Below are positions 27,735 through 37,496 of a stretch of DNA of 64,000 bases, piece after piece. Where the stretch lies: NCBI GenBank assembly GCA_902464275.1, contig CABQIK010000004.1:1-64000 (forward strand), in the 5' to 3' direction. The stretch's first letter is position 1. Each line of letters opens with the position of its first letter. The notes beneath the pieces were generated by a model. The model had not been told where the DNA came from. It made no database searches and saw only the letters and a list, made by a program, of their open reading frames with translations. The DNA comes from an uncultured Alphaproteobacteria bacterium (GTDB taxonomy: Bacteria > Pseudomonadota > Alphaproteobacteria > RF32 > CAG-239). The position numbers and the translations under genes were made by a program.

Positions 27735-28940
27735 ATGGAAACGAGAATTATGATTGAAAAGTTAAAAAAAACGGCGACAAGTCGTAAATTATGGATATAC
27801 GGCGCAATAATTTCAGTCTGCGTTTTGTTTTTACCGCAAATGTTCGGCAGTAAAGACGATGTTACGTATATAACCGAAGATGTTAAGCGGCAGAATATTG
27901 AAAAAGTGGTGAATGCCGCCGGCGAGGTCAGAGCAATTCAGTTGGTTGAGGTCGGCGCGCAGGTTTCAGGTAAAATTGAAAAACTGTATGTTAAAGTTGG
28001 GCAAGAAGTTAAATCCGGCGATATGATTGCTGAAATTGATTCCACCACTCAGCAAAATGAAGTTGATATTAATAAAGCTAAGTTAAGCAGTTATCAGGCG
28101 CAGCTTGCCGCCGCCAAAACATCATTGAACGTGGCGGAAAAACAGTATCAGCGTATGCAAAAGCTGAAAAAACAAAATGCGGCTTCGTCAGAAGATTTGG
28201 AAAACAGCGAAGACGCTTACCAAACCGCAAAATCAAAAGTGGCGGAACTGACCGCGTCGGTTAAAGAAACCGAAATTTCATTAAGCACGGCGGAAACCAA
28301 TTTGGGTTATACCCGTATTACCGCTCCACTTGACGGCACGGTTGTTTCAGTTCCGGTAAAAGTAGGGCAAACCATTAACGCTGCTATGGATACGCCGACC
28401 ATTGTGCAAATTGCCGATTTAAGCCAAATGGAGATTTTGATTGAAATTTCAGAGGGCGATATTTCTGAAATCAAAGCAGGAGTTAAGGTTACCTATTCTA
28501 TATTGGCAGATTTAAATCATGTGTATGAAACAACTTTAAAATCTATTGATCCGGCGCTTACGTTGTTGACCAACGGAACATATTCGGAAGTTGTGGGCGA
28601 TGATGAGGCAATTTACTATTACGGCCGTTTGATTGTGCCTAATGATGAGGGAAAATTGAGAATCGGCATGACGACTCAAAATGTGATTTATGTTGAAAAT
28701 GCCGAGAATGTACTTTCGGTTCCGGTTATGGCGGTAAAAGGAAAGGCAAATGAGCAGTATGTTGAAGTTTTGACTAAAACAGGCTTGCAACAAAAGCCGG
28801 TTGAAATCGGAATTTCCGACGGATTGCATATTGAAATTAAAAGCGGCTTAAATGAAGGCGACAAAGTGGTTTTGGCGCACATGTCTTCGGCTGAAATTTC
28901 AGACAAGACTGCCAATATCAAAGGTCCAAGGAGATTCTAA
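27735..28940 (+). CDS. macA: MacA-like periplasmic adaptor of efflux system
   Basis: HlyD/RND-type membrane fusion protein of 401 residues linking MacB to the outer-membrane channel. One N-terminal membrane anchor (LWIYGAIISVCVLFL) is followed by the biotinyl-lipoyl half (VGAQVSGKIEKLYVKVGQEV), a helical hairpin to about residue 185, and the second lipoyl half (ITAPLDGTVVSVPVKVGQTI). Beta-barrel and membrane-proximal domains complete it. The ATG at 27735 has GGAG upstream, set in the loop of an imperfect hairpin (27715-27733). An in-frame GTG at 27717 is less likely. macB starts one base after the stop. Confidence 0.88.
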   Translation: METRIMIEKLKKTATSRKLWIYGAIISVCVLFLPQMFGSKDDVTYITEDVKRQNIEKVVNAAGEVRAIQLVEVGAQVSGKIEKLYVKVGQEVKSGDMIAEIDSTTQQNEVDINKAKLSSYQAQLAAAKTSLNVAEKQYQRMQKLKKQNAASSEDLENSEDAYQTAKSKVAELTASVKETEISLSTAETNLGYTRITAPLDGTVVSVPVKVGQTINAAMDTPTIVQIADLSQMEILIEISEGDISEIKAGVKVTYSILADLNHVYETTLKSIDPALTLLTNGTYSEVVGDDEAIYYYGRLIVPNDEGKLRIGMTTQNVIYVENAENVLSVPVMAVKGKANEQYVEVLTKTGLQQKPVEIGISDGLHIEIKSGLNEGDKVVLAHMSSAEISDKTANIKGPRRF

Positions 28941-28941
28941 G

Positions 28942-30882
28942 ATGAATATCATTGAACTGAAAAAAATTAATAAATTTTTCGGTGAAAACGCTAATCGGGT
29001 TCATGTGCTTAAAGATGTTAATTTTTCAGTTGAAAAAGGCGATTTTGTTGCCATTATCGGACAATCAGGTTCCGGAAAATCCACAATGATGAATATTATA
29101 GGGTGTTTAGATGTGCCGACTTCCGGCTCTTATAAAATAAACAGAGTTGAGGTTGGCAAAATGAACAAGGACGAATTGGCAGATTTGCGCTCTAAAACAT
29201 TCGGCTTTATTTTTCAGCGTTATAATTTGCTTTCAAGCTTAAAAGCTGATGAGAATGCCGCGCTGCCGGCGGTTTATTTGGGGCTTAATGCTGAAGCTCG
29301 CAATAAACGGGCGGTGGAATTGTTAAAAAAACTTGAGCTTGGCGATAAAGTTAACAACAAACCGAACGAACTTTCCGGCGGACAGCAGCAACGCGTGAGT
29401 ATTGCCCGCGCTTTAATGAACGGCGGCGAAATTATTTTGGCAGATGAACCAACCGGCGCGCTTGATTCAAAAAGTGGCGAGCGGGTTATGGAAATTATTA
29501 AAGAGTTGCACAAGCAGGGACATACCATAATTTTGGTAACCCATGACAGCCATATTGCCGCGCAGGCAAGCAGAATTATTGAAATTAAAGACGGGCAGGT
29601 GGTGTCAGACACGCGCAAGTCAGACACTATATATCCGGTGGCGGAAAAGGTTGAGCACAATAAAAAAAGCAAGTTTGATACATTTAAGTACAGTTTTATG
29701 GAATCGTTTAAAATGTCGGTTCATGCCATTTTATCTAATAAAATGCGCTCGCTGTTGACGATGCTCGGTATTATTATCGGTATTGCTTCCGTGGTTTCGG
29801 TGGTGGCTTTGGGTAACGCGTCACAGCAAAAAATTATGGAGCAAATTAATTCTATGGGCACCAATACCATTGATATTTTGCCGGGAACAGGTTTTGGCGA
29901 CCGGCGCGCCATGAGAGTGCGTACCTTAAAAATCAGCGACTCTGATTATTTGGGTAAACAAAGCTTTATAGACAATTCAACCCCGAAAGTTTCCGCTAAC
30001 GGTAATTTGGTGTATGAAAACCAAGCCTTAACCGCGCAGCTTACAGGAGTAGGCGAGGCGTTTTTTGAAGTTAAAGGACGCAAAATTGCTTTAGGACGCA
30101 TTTTTACGCAAGGCGAGGTTGACGATATGGCCTCGGTGGTTGTAATTGATGATAACACCCGTAAACAGTTGTTTGAAAATGATCCTGACCCGATTGGCAA
30201 GATTTTAATTTTTAACAAAAAACCGCTGAAAATCATCGGCATTACCGAGCCATACAACGCCCCCGGTCCGATGTCGGATTCTATGAACTTGTGGACTCCG
30301 TATACGACCGCAATGTATAAAATTAACGGTACTAACGATATTGATTCAATTACGGTAAAAATTAACGATGCGGTAAATTCGCAAGTGGCGGAAGAAAGTA
30401 TTGAAAATATTTTAACCTCACTGCACGGTAAAAAAGACTTTTTTATGATTAATACCGACAGCATTAAGCAAACAGTGGAAAGCGCAACCAATACCATGAA
30501 GCTTTTGATTGCCAGCATTGCGGTAATTTCATTGATTGTCGGCGGTATCGGGGTGATGAATATTATGTTGGTATCGGTTACCGAGCGTACGCGCGAAATC
30601 GGTATCAGAATGGCTATTGGCGCCAAACAAGCCGATATCTTACAGCAGTTTTTAATTGAGGCAGTGTTAATTTGTTTGGTCGGCGGTTTTATGGGAGTGA
30701 CGCTCTCATTATTGATAGGCGCCGGATTTAATACTTTTTCGGAAGATTTCGGTATGATTTTTTCAACATCGTCCATAATTTTGGCGTTAAGCTGTTCAAG
30801 CGCAATCGGTATAATATTCGGATATATGCCGGCAAGAAACGCTTCAAACCTTAATCCTATTGATGCATTAGCGAGTGAATAA
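28942..30882 (+). CDS. macB: MacB-like ABC transporter, ATPase fused to permease
   Basis: A 646-residue mechanotransmission-type ABC exporter. The N-terminal ATPase has Walker A GQSGSGKST at 40-48, signature LSGGQQQRVSIARAL, and Walker B ILADEPTGALD. Then come one membrane helix (LLTMLGIIIGIASVVSVVAL), a large periplasmic domain, and three C-terminal FtsX-type helices starting at LLIASIAVISLIVGGIGVMN. The start at 28942 has AAGGAGATTC; a longer frame from 28852 overlaps macA and is rejected. Substrates of the family include macrolides, peptides and siderophores. Confidence 0.92.
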   Translation: MNIIELKKINKFFGENANRVHVLKDVNFSVEKGDFVAIIGQSGSGKSTMMNIIGCLDVPTSGSYKINRVEVGKMNKDELADLRSKTFGFIFQRYNLLSSLKADENAALPAVYLGLNAEARNKRAVELLKKLELGDKVNNKPNELSGGQQQRVSIARALMNGGEIILADEPTGALDSKSGERVMEIIKELHKQGHTIILVTHDSHIAAQASRIIEIKDGQVVSDTRKSDTIYPVAEKVEHNKKSKFDTFKYSFMESFKMSVHAILSNKMRSLLTMLGIIIGIASVVSVVALGNASQQKIMEQINSMGTNTIDILPGTGFGDRRAMRVRTLKISDSDYLGKQSFIDNSTPKVSANGNLVYENQALTAQLTGVGEAFFEVKGRKIALGRIFTQGEVDDMASVVVIDDNTRKQLFENDPDPIGKILIFNKKPLKIIGITEPYNAPGPMSDSMNLWTPYTTAMYKINGTNDIDSITVKINDAVNSQVAEESIENILTSLHGKKDFFMINTDSIKQTVESATNTMKLLIASIAVISLIVGGIGVMNIMLVSVTERTREIGIRMAIGAKQADILQQFLIEAVLICLVGGFMGVTLSLLIGAGFNTFSEDFGMIFSTSSIILALSCSSAIGIIFGYMPARNASNLNPIDALASE

Positions 30883-30883
30883 C

Positions 30884-32248
30884 ATGAAAAAGAATATGGT
30901 TTTTAAATCTTTGGTTTTAACGTTTTTATTGGCAACGCTCGGCTGCGCGGCAAATAAATACGAATCGCATACGCTTGAAGATGAGCTCGGGCAATATGAC
31001 AGCGCGCGTTATAAGGCTGACGGCGAATGGTGGCGCGAATATAACAATGCGGAGCTTAACCGCTTGGTGGAAACGGCGCTACAAAAAAATCCTGATTATT
31101 TGCGCGCGGCGATAAATATTAATAAAGAACTTTATAGTTTAAAGTTGCAAACGCTTGATTTGTTTCCGACTTTAGCGGGCAAGCTTAACGCTTCTTCGCA
31201 GAGTGAAGTTAAGCGCACCGATAATTTTTCAAGCAATTTTTCAGGCGAGCTCGGCTTAACGTATGAAGTTGATTTGTACGGTAAAATTCGTAATTTGCAA
31301 ACTGCGCAGGAATTTGAATATAAAGCGACTGAACAAGATAAAGAATCGGCGCGTTTGAGCCTTGTCAACAGTGTGGTTGATTTGTATTTTAATTTGGCAT
31401 ACTTAAACAATGCGATTGCTTTAACCGAAAAGAACATCGCGCTTTATCAAAATTTGTATAATATATCGGCGCAAAAATACCAAAGCGGCAAAACTGACGA
31501 CATAGAATATTTGCAAACTAAGCAAAGCCTACTCTCAGAAGAAAATAAACTGCTTGATTTACAAACGTCATTTAAAGAACAAGAACGCAGTTTGCGCAAT
31601 ATTTTAAGCGCTAAGCCCGATGAAGATTTAAATTTAGAGTTTATCGGCCTTATAGAGCAAAAGTCGCTTAATGTTAATATGGAAACGCCGCTTGCGGTGC
31701 TTGCTAAGCGTCCGGATTTGCTTGCCGGTCAATATCGGTTGGAAAAAGCGTTTAAAAACTTAAAAGCCGAAGATAAAAACTGGTATCCGACCATTTCACT
31801 CAAAGGGGCGATTAATTCGGCTTCTGACAAGGCGCGCACTACGTTTGATTTTCCATACTTGCTCGGCAGCGTGGGGGTTGATTTGCCGTTTTTAGATTGG
31901 AACAGAGTTAAAAACAATGTTAAAATTTCGGAGGCAGATTATAATTTGGCGCTGATTGATTTTAAGGATAACTTAAATCAGGCTCTAAATGAAGTCGCTT
32001 ATTATTACTTCGCATATCAAAAAGCAGGACAGCAATATGATAATGTTGAGCAAAATTATAATAATGCCGTAAAAATCAGCAAATATTATCAGGCACGTTA
32101 TAATAACGGCAAAATAGAGTTTAAGGATTATTTGGAAGCAATTAATACGGAAAATGAGCTGTATAAAAGTTTAATTGAGCAAAAATATCAGATAATCAAA
32201 TATGAAAACTATATCTTTAAGGCCATGGGCGGGAAGTACGGCGCTTAA
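30884..32248 (+). CDS. TolC/NodT-family outer-membrane efflux lipoprotein
   Basis: 454 residues. The signal peptide ends in a lipobox at LATLGC (Cys21), as in OprM/CusC-type channels. Two outer-membrane-efflux repeats are visible, each with long alpha-helical stretches around LYGKIRNLQTAQEFEYKA and DWNRVKNNVKISEADYNL. The trimer would form the outer-membrane duct for MacAB. The ATG is one base after the macB stop; a GTG nine bases earlier is in frame. The 3' end overlaps the convergent truA stop by four bases. Confidence 0.88.
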   Translation: MKKNMVFKSLVLTFLLATLGCAANKYESHTLEDELGQYDSARYKADGEWWREYNNAELNRLVETALQKNPDYLRAAININKELYSLKLQTLDLFPTLAGKLNASSQSEVKRTDNFSSNFSGELGLTYEVDLYGKIRNLQTAQEFEYKATEQDKESARLSLVNSVVDLYFNLAYLNNAIALTEKNIALYQNLYNISAQKYQSGKTDDIEYLQTKQSLLSEENKLLDLQTSFKEQERSLRNILSAKPDEDLNLEFIGLIEQKSLNVNMETPLAVLAKRPDLLAGQYRLEKAFKNLKAEDKNWYPTISLKGAINSASDKARTTFDFPYLLGSVGVDLPFLDWNRVKNNVKISEADYNLALIDFKDNLNQALNEVAYYYFAYQKAGQQYDNVEQNYNNAVKISKYYQARYNNGKIEFKDYLEAINTENELYKSLIEQKYQIIKYENYIFKAMGGKYGA

Positions 32249-32985
32249 TACATAACTTTGTTTAAGTACAGTCCGCAGGCCGGGGCGGTTACTCCGGCTT
32301 TGGCGCGGCATTTGCTTTCCAGAATATTTTTAACGTCATCGGGGGTTAAGTGTTTGTCGCCAACCATTTTTAAGGTTCCGACCATATTGCGCACCTGATG
32401 GTATAAAAAGGAGCGCGCCTCAACAATAAAATCTATTTCATCGCCGTTTTGAATAATATCAAGCTTGTCTAAGGTTTTAAGAGGCGAAAGAGCCTGACAG
32501 CCGGCGCCGCGGAAAGAGCTGAAGTCATGATGCCCGAGCAGGTGTTTTGCGCCTTCGCGCATTAAATCAACGTTAAGCGGATAGCCGACATGCCAAACGC
32601 GGTTTTCAAGCAAAACGGTGCGCGCTCGGCGGTTTAATATGCGGTAAATGTAACCGCGTCCGACGGCTGAAAAACGGGCGTGAAAATTATCAGGCGCCTG
32701 CTCAACGTTAATGACGGCAACCGGAGCCGCCATATCGCGCAAATTGGCGTTAAAGGCTTCGCGAATCCGGAACAATTCCATATCGGTATTTAAATCAAAA
32801 TGGGCAACCTGAGCCAAGGCATGTACTCCGGCATCTGTGCGTCCTGCGGCATAAATTTCAGATTTTTGGTGGGTAAAGCTAAACAGCGCGGTTTCAAGAT
32901 ATTCTTGCGCGCTCATTCCTTCTTGCTGTTTTTGCCAACCGACAAGGTTGGTGCCGTCATATTCTATGGTTATTTTGTATCGCAT
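32245..32985 (-). CDS. truA: tRNA pseudouridine(38-40) synthase TruA
   Basis: Isomerises U38-U40 in the anticodon arm of tRNAs. The 246-residue protein has the catalytic aspartate D51 in AAGRTDAGVHALAQV and the family segments YDGTNLVGWQKQ and FLYHQVRNMVGTL. Length is normal. Convergent with the efflux gene (four-base overlap). A terminator serving the upstream oxidoreductase separates it from that gene, so it needs its own promoter. Confidence 0.95.
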   Translation of the reverse strand: MRYKITIEYDGTNLVGWQKQQEGMSAQEYLETALFSFTHQKSEIYAAGRTDAGVHALAQVAHFDLNTDMELFRIREAFNANLRDMAAPVAVINVEQAPDNFHARFSAVGRGYIYRILNRRARTVLLENRVWHVGYPLNVDLMREGAKHLLGHHDFSSFRGAGCQALSPLKTLDKLDIIQNGDEIDFIVEARSFLYHQVRNMVGTLKMVGDKHLTPDDVKNILESKCRAKAGVTAPACGLYLNKVMY

Positions 32986-33019
32986 GCCAACATCAATAAT
33001 CTATTTTACTTGTTATTGC

Positions 33020-33048
33020 AAGAAAAAAGCCGGAGTATTTGCTCCGGC
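33020..33048 (-). terminator. Intrinsic terminator of the oxidoreductase gene
   Basis: GCCGGAG at 33029-33035 pairs with 33042-33048. On the minus strand the stem is followed by a T6 run, as expected for the leftward gene ending at 33069. Confidence 0.85.
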
Positions 33049-33068
33049 CGTGGAAGTATAAAATCAAT

Positions 33069-34088
33069 TTAAGCAACCAACTTTAAGCCGGTTTCTTGTT
33101 TTTCTTTAAAAAAACCAAGCTTACGTTGTACCTCCCAAATAACACGTAAAGCATTGAGAGCATTTTCTCCGGTAATACGAGGAGTTGCCTCGCCTCTGAT
33201 ACAAGCCGTAAAGTGGCTGAGCTCGGCGCTTAACGGTTGATTGGTAGGAATAAAGAGCTGTTCAACACTGCCTTTTAAGCCGTAATTCATCCAGTCAGGG
33301 ATGCTTTCTTGGTTAACATAAGGCATACGTCCTTGCGAGTGAACGTTAATGCTTTGATTGATAAAGTCCATATCAATGTAGTTGGTGTCAGTGGTGACAG
33401 TTAAAGTGCGCACGCGGGCTTGAGTGATACGGCTCGCCGTTAAGTTGGCGGTAGCGCCGTTTGCAAATTCAAGCAAAGCGGAAATGTAATCTTTACCTTC
33501 CGGTTTGTCGGCGGTTTTAACCGAGCAAGCCTGAACATTAACAACCGGAGATTTAACTAAAGACTGAATAACTTCAACGTCGTGAATCATTAAGTCCATA
33601 GCAACGTCAACATCGGTAATACGACCGCTGGCCGCCGACATACGCTGAGCGGTTAAAGAACGAATTTTGGAAGTATCGGATAAAATTTTGCCCATCTGCT
33701 CAACGGCCGGATTAAAGCGTTCAATATGGCCGACCAATAAAGTTACGTTGTTCTTTTTAGCGGCGTTGATTAAGCGCATGCACTCATCTTCAGTGGTGGC
33801 TAACGGTTTTTCAATTAAGCAGTGAATGCCGTGATTTAAGAAAAACTCGCCAACATCGGCGTGAGTGGTTGAGGTGGTAACCACGCTGACGGCGTTAACG
33901 CTTTTGGCAACTTCTTCCATTGATGAAAAAGCTTTAATGCCAAACATTTCAGCCGCATTTTCAGCCGCTTCCGGAAAAATATCATATACGCCGACAAGCT
34001 CAACATTAGGCAGATTTTTGTATGTTTTTAAGTGGTTTTTGCCCATAACACCGGCGCCGATAACGGCAACTTTAATGGTATCAGTCAT
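33069..34088 (-). CDS. Gfo/Idh/MocA-family oxidoreductase
   Basis: NAD(P)-dependent sugar-type dehydrogenase of 339 residues. The Rossmann motif VAVIGAGVMGKNHLKTY is N-terminal, and the CLIEKPLATT segment contains the catalytic-type lysine. MDLMIHDVEVIQSLV lies where family members contact substrate. The sequence resembles UDP-N-acetylglucosamine 3-dehydrogenase-like members, but no sugar-biosynthesis partners flank it, so the substrate is open. It has its own terminator and stands alone between truA and prfA. Confidence 0.85.
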   Translation of the reverse strand: MTDTIKVAVIGAGVMGKNHLKTYKNLPNVELVGVYDIFPEAAENAAEMFGIKAFSSMEEVAKSVNAVSVVTTSTTHADVGEFFLNHGIHCLIEKPLATTEDECMRLINAAKKNNVTLLVGHIERFNPAVEQMGKILSDTSKIRSLTAQRMSAASGRITDVDVAMDLMIHDVEVIQSLVKSPVVNVQACSVKTADKPEGKDYISALLEFANGATANLTASRITQARVRTLTVTTDTNYIDMDFINQSINVHSQGRMPYVNQESIPDWMNYGLKGSVEQLFIPTNQPLSAELSHFTACIRGEATPRITGENALNALRVIWEVQRKLGFFKEKQETGLKLVA

Positions 34089-34193
34089 TTAAAATCCTTT
34101 GTAATTTACGAAAAACTGAGCCTTTTATAGCACATTTTTCGTCAAATTGCTTTTAAAAAGATGTTACATATTGTTACAGGCCGGTTAACGCGT

Positions 34194-35264
34194 TTATTCC
34201 ATTTCAGCCAAACGGCGAGCTTGGTCTTCAGTGACTAATGCCTCAATAATTTCGCCCAAAGCCTCGCCGGAAACCACTTCGTCAAGTTTGTAAAGGGTAA
34301 GGTTAATGCGGTGGTCGGTAACGCGGCCTTGCGGGTAGTTATAAGTGCGGATACGCTCGCTGCGGTCACCACTGCCGACTTGGGTTTTACGCTTTTCGGC
34401 ATAGTTGGCGTCAATGCTTTCTTTTTGCATGTCATAGAGTTTGGCGCGCAGGTGGTTCATGGCTTTTTCACGGTTTTTGAACTGTGAGCGGTCATCTTGG
34501 CATTGTACCACCACGCCAGTCGGAATATGGGTGATACGAACCGCGGACTCGGTTTTGTTAACGTGTTGTCCGCCCGCGCCCGATGAACGGTAAACGTCAA
34601 CTTTTAAGTCGGCCGGATTGATGTATAAGTCAACCTCTTCAATTTCAGGCAAAACGGCAACGGTGGCGGCGGAAGTGTGCACGCGTCCTTGTGATTCGGT
34701 TACAGGAACACGTTGCACGCGGTGGGCGCCGGATTCAAATTTAAGCTTGGCAAATACGTCTTTGCCGGTAATTTTGGCAGAAGCTTCTTTGTAGCCGCCC
34801 AAACCGTTTTCGTTGGCGTCCAAAACCTCAAATTTCCAACCTTGTTTTTGTGAATAACGCTGATACATTTCAAACAAAACAGCGGCAAACAAGGCGGCTT
34901 CGTCACCGCCGGTTCCGGCGCGAACTTCCAAAATGGCGTTCTTTTCGTCATCTTCCGACTTCGGTAACAGCAAAATTTTAATTTCATGCTCCATTTCAGG
35001 GAGTTTTTCTTTTAACTCATAATATTCGCTTTCCGCCATTTCGCGCATTTCTTTATCAAGCGACGAATCGTCCATCATTTGCTTGGCGTCATTTAAATTG
35101 GCGGCGGCATGCTGATATTTTTTGATAGCCTCAACCACCGGCGTTAATAATGAAAGTTCTTTGTTAAGCTTAACAAGCTCATCGGAAGATACGTTTCCGG
35201 TTAACAAAGATTCAATTTCTTCATGGCGGCGAACCACGCCGTCAAGTTTTTCTTCAAAATTCAT
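34194..35264 (-). CDS. prfA: Peptide chain release factor 1
   Basis: Recognises UAA and UAG and triggers peptide release. The 356-residue protein has the stop-codon-reading PVT tripeptide at 187-189, in the place of RF1 PxT rather than RF2 SPF. The catalytic GGQ is at 231-233 in [18 protein letters not shown]. The acidic N-terminal helical domain is typical. It starts one base after the hisS stop, so hisS-prfA are one operon. Confidence 0.96.
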   Translation of the reverse strand: MNFEEKLDGVVRRHEEIESLLTGNVSSDELVKLNKELSLLTPVVEAIKKYQHAAANLNDAKQMMDDSSLDKEMREMAESEYYELKEKLPEMEHEIKILLLPKSEDDEKNAILEVRAGTGGDEAALFAAVLFEMYQRYSQKQGWKFEVLDANENGLGGYKEASAKITGKDVFAKLKFESGAHRVQRVPVTESQGRVHTSAATVAVLPEIEEVDLYINPADLKVDVYRSSGAGGQHVNKTESAVRITHIPTGVVVQCQDDRSQFKNREKAMNHLRAKLYDMQKESIDANYAEKRKTQVGSGDRSERIRTYNYPQGRVTDHRINLTLYKLDEVVSGEALGEIIEALVTEDQARRLAEME

Positions 35265-35265
35265 C

Positions 35266-36498
35266 TTAAATTTCCTTCAGCAAATTATTAATGGCAACGA
35301 GTTTTTGTTCGCCGCTGTCTAAATTTTTGACGGTAACATTGCCGCCGGCAAACTCGTCAGAGCCGATAATTACGGCTTTGCAGGCGTTGGCTTTGTTGGC
35401 CTTTATCATACGTTTTTTGATATTGCCGCTATAACTGTGTTCAACACGGTGGCCGGCTTTGCGCAAATCATAGGCAATTTTTAAGGCAGTTTCAGCCATA
35501 TCTTCGCCAACCGGAATTACGGCAATCGGGCGAGCCGGTTCAACATCTGCCTCAAGCAGCATAGAAAGGCGTTCAACCCCGCAAGCCCAACCGATACCGG
35601 CAACTTCGCCGCCGCCCATTTGGGCAACCAGACCGTCATATCTGCCGCCGGCAAGCACGGTGCCCTGAGCGCCGAGTTTATCAGTGGTCAGTTCAAATAC
35701 GGTATGCGAATAGTAATCTAAACCGCGTACTAAACGGTTGTTGACACGATATTTAATATTTAATAAATCAAGACCTTTCAGCACCGCATTAAAGAAGGCG
35801 GCAGATTCTTCATTTAAGCTGTCGGCATAAAGAGGAGCGCCGGCCACAACCGCTTTATCGCATTCTTCTTTAGAATCTAAAATGCGCAACGGGTTTTTGG
35901 TCAGGCGGTTTTTGCTGTCTTCTGACAGTTCGTCATAATGCTGATTTAAGTAATTTACCAGTTTTTCACGGTAAGCGTCGCGGCTGGCCGCATCGCCTAA
36001 AGAGTTGATTTCAACCGTAACGGCGCCGGCAAGGCCGAGTTTTTCAAGGAACTCATAAGCCATGGCAATAACTTCAATATCGGCTTGCGGCGAGGCCACG
36101 CCCAACATCTCAACCCCAAACTGGGTAAATTGGCGCTGACGACCTTTTTGCGGACGCTCATAACGGAACATCGGTCCTTGATAATAAAGCTTAACCGGCA
36201 GGTTTTGCTGCATGCCTTCAGAAATAAAAGAGCGCACAACGCCGGCCGTGCCTTCGGGACGCAGAGTTAAACTTTCGCCGCCGCGATCTTGAAAACAATA
36301 CATTTCTTTGGTAACAATATCAGAGGTATCGCCCAAATTGCGCGAAAAAACCTCGGTAAATTCAAAAATAGGGGTTTCAATTTCATCAAAACCGTACTTT
36401 TCAACCACTTCGGAGGCGGTGGTGATAACTTTTTTAACTTTTCTTTTAGCGGCGCCATATAAATCATAAGTTCCGCGAACATTTTGTAATTTTGCCAT
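35266..36498 (-). CDS. hisS: Histidyl-tRNA synthetase
   Basis: Class II synthetase of 410 residues for tRNA-His. Motif 1 region [16 protein letters not shown], motif 2 [20 protein letters not shown], the histidine-specific [15 protein letters not shown] and motif 3 [14 protein letters not shown] are visible. The C-terminal anticodon-binding domain follows. It is one base upstream of prfA. The matching tRNA-His gene lies 11 kb away at 47836. Confidence 0.96.
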   Translation of the reverse strand: MAKLQNVRGTYDLYGAAKRKVKKVITTASEVVEKYGFDEIETPIFEFTEVFSRNLGDTSDIVTKEMYCFQDRGGESLTLRPEGTAGVVRSFISEGMQQNLPVKLYYQGPMFRYERPQKGRQRQFTQFGVEMLGVASPQADIEVIAMAYEFLEKLGLAGAVTVEINSLGDAASRDAYREKLVNYLNQHYDELSEDSKNRLTKNPLRILDSKEECDKAVVAGAPLYADSLNEESAAFFNAVLKGLDLLNIKYRVNNRLVRGLDYYSHTVFELTTDKLGAQGTVLAGGRYDGLVAQMGGGEVAGIGWACGVERLSMLLEADVEPARPIAVIPVGEDMAETALKIAYDLRKAGHRVEHSYSGNIKKRMIKANKANACKAVIIGSDEFAGGNVTVKNLDSGEQKLVAINNLLKEI

Positions 36499-36572
36499 GT
36501 TATTTTTCCTAATTTATTTAAACAAAGAAACGGCGCAGAAAATCTGAGCCATTTCTTAAAATGACAGCAATG

Positions 36573-37448
36573 CTAATGGTTTAAAAATTTATCAAGCGCA
36601 ATGCCGGTTTGCTTGCGCGGGCCGGCAACTTTGGTTAATTGTCCGTCAATGTAAACATCAACATTGTAATAACGGCCGACCGATAAAATTAAGCCTTCTT
36701 TATCAGGCACGTTGTAAACGTAACCTTTGGGCTTAATGCCGGTATCATAAACTTTTTGGTCATCACGCACTTCAAACCAAGATTCGCCGTTAAATTTGAT
36801 TACCACACGGCTTTCAGATGCGGCTTGCGGTTCTTCTTCGACAACAGGGGGTTCGGCGTAGCTTTCATCTGATATGGTTATTTGATTATCTTCAATCGGA
36901 GTTTCGGTTTCAGCTTCCGGCGGTGTGATAATTTCATCAATATTTATCGGTTTTTCAGAGTCGGTATCGGAAATTTGCTCTTCATCAGCCGGTTGATATT
37001 CATCAATCGCGGTTTCAGCTTTTTTGGGAGAGCAACTTAATAAGAGCCAAGCCAGATAAATAAGCACCACGGCAATAATGCCGATTGATATTTGTTTTTT
37101 GTTGGGAATAGTTAACTTAGTATGTTTTTCAATAACCTTTTTGTCGTTTCTGTTTTGATCAGTGTTTTTTTGAGGCATAGCCTCGGATTTATAACACTGA
37201 ACAATACGGTCGGCATTAAGACCTAAATATTCGGCATACGAGCGGATAAAACCGGTGCCGTAAGGAACGGGAGGAAGCTCTTTAAAGTTGCTTTCTTCAA
37301 GGGCTTTAATGTAAATTTTACGAATACACAAAGCTTTAGATACCGTGTCTAAAGTTTTTTTCTGATTTAAACGCGTGTATTTTAAAAACATACCGACAGT
37401 AGTTGCTTCCTCAACGGCGTTTGGTGTTTTTTCAGGTTGTTTTTCCAA
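36573..37448 (-). CDS. RodZ-like protein: cytoplasmic HTH, one TM, C-terminal DUF4115-type domain
   Basis: 291 residues. A Cro/RodZ-type helix-turn-helix occupies about 17-90 (FLKYTRLNQKKTLDTVSKAL, RKIYIKALEESNFKELP, YGTGFIRSYAEYLG). It is followed by a basic linker, one membrane helix at about 119-138, an acidic Pro/Glu-rich stretch and a C-terminal beta domain (VVIKFNGESWFEVRDDQKV). This is the RodZ architecture, linking MreB to the cell wall machinery in rods. No mreB is in the window. The role in cell shape is by family. It lies between hisS and ptsP. Confidence 0.82.
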   Translation of the reverse strand: MEKQPEKTPNAVEEATTVGMFLKYTRLNQKKTLDTVSKALCIRKIYIKALEESNFKELPPVPYGTGFIRSYAEYLGLNADRIVQCYKSEAMPQKNTDQNRNDKKVIEKHTKLTIPNKKQISIGIIAVVLIYLAWLLLSCSPKKAETAIDEYQPADEEQISDTDSEKPINIDEIITPPEAETETPIEDNQITISDESYAEPPVVEEEPQAASESRVVIKFNGESWFEVRDDQKVYDTGIKPKGYVYNVPDKEGLILSVGRYYNVDVYIDGQLTKVAGPRKQTGIALDKFLNH

Positions 37449-37496
37449 TTTCAGGCATCCTTTATATAAATTTTTTACATTAAATCACACTTTTTA

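Noticed and set aside
27522..27760. A +1-shifted open frame after MKVFLL, about 80 codons, overlapping macA
   Set aside because: It needs a slip in a seven-T run, has no recognisable protein features and ends inside macA. A leader peptide or plain non-coding leader is simpler. It remains an alternative noted in the feature.
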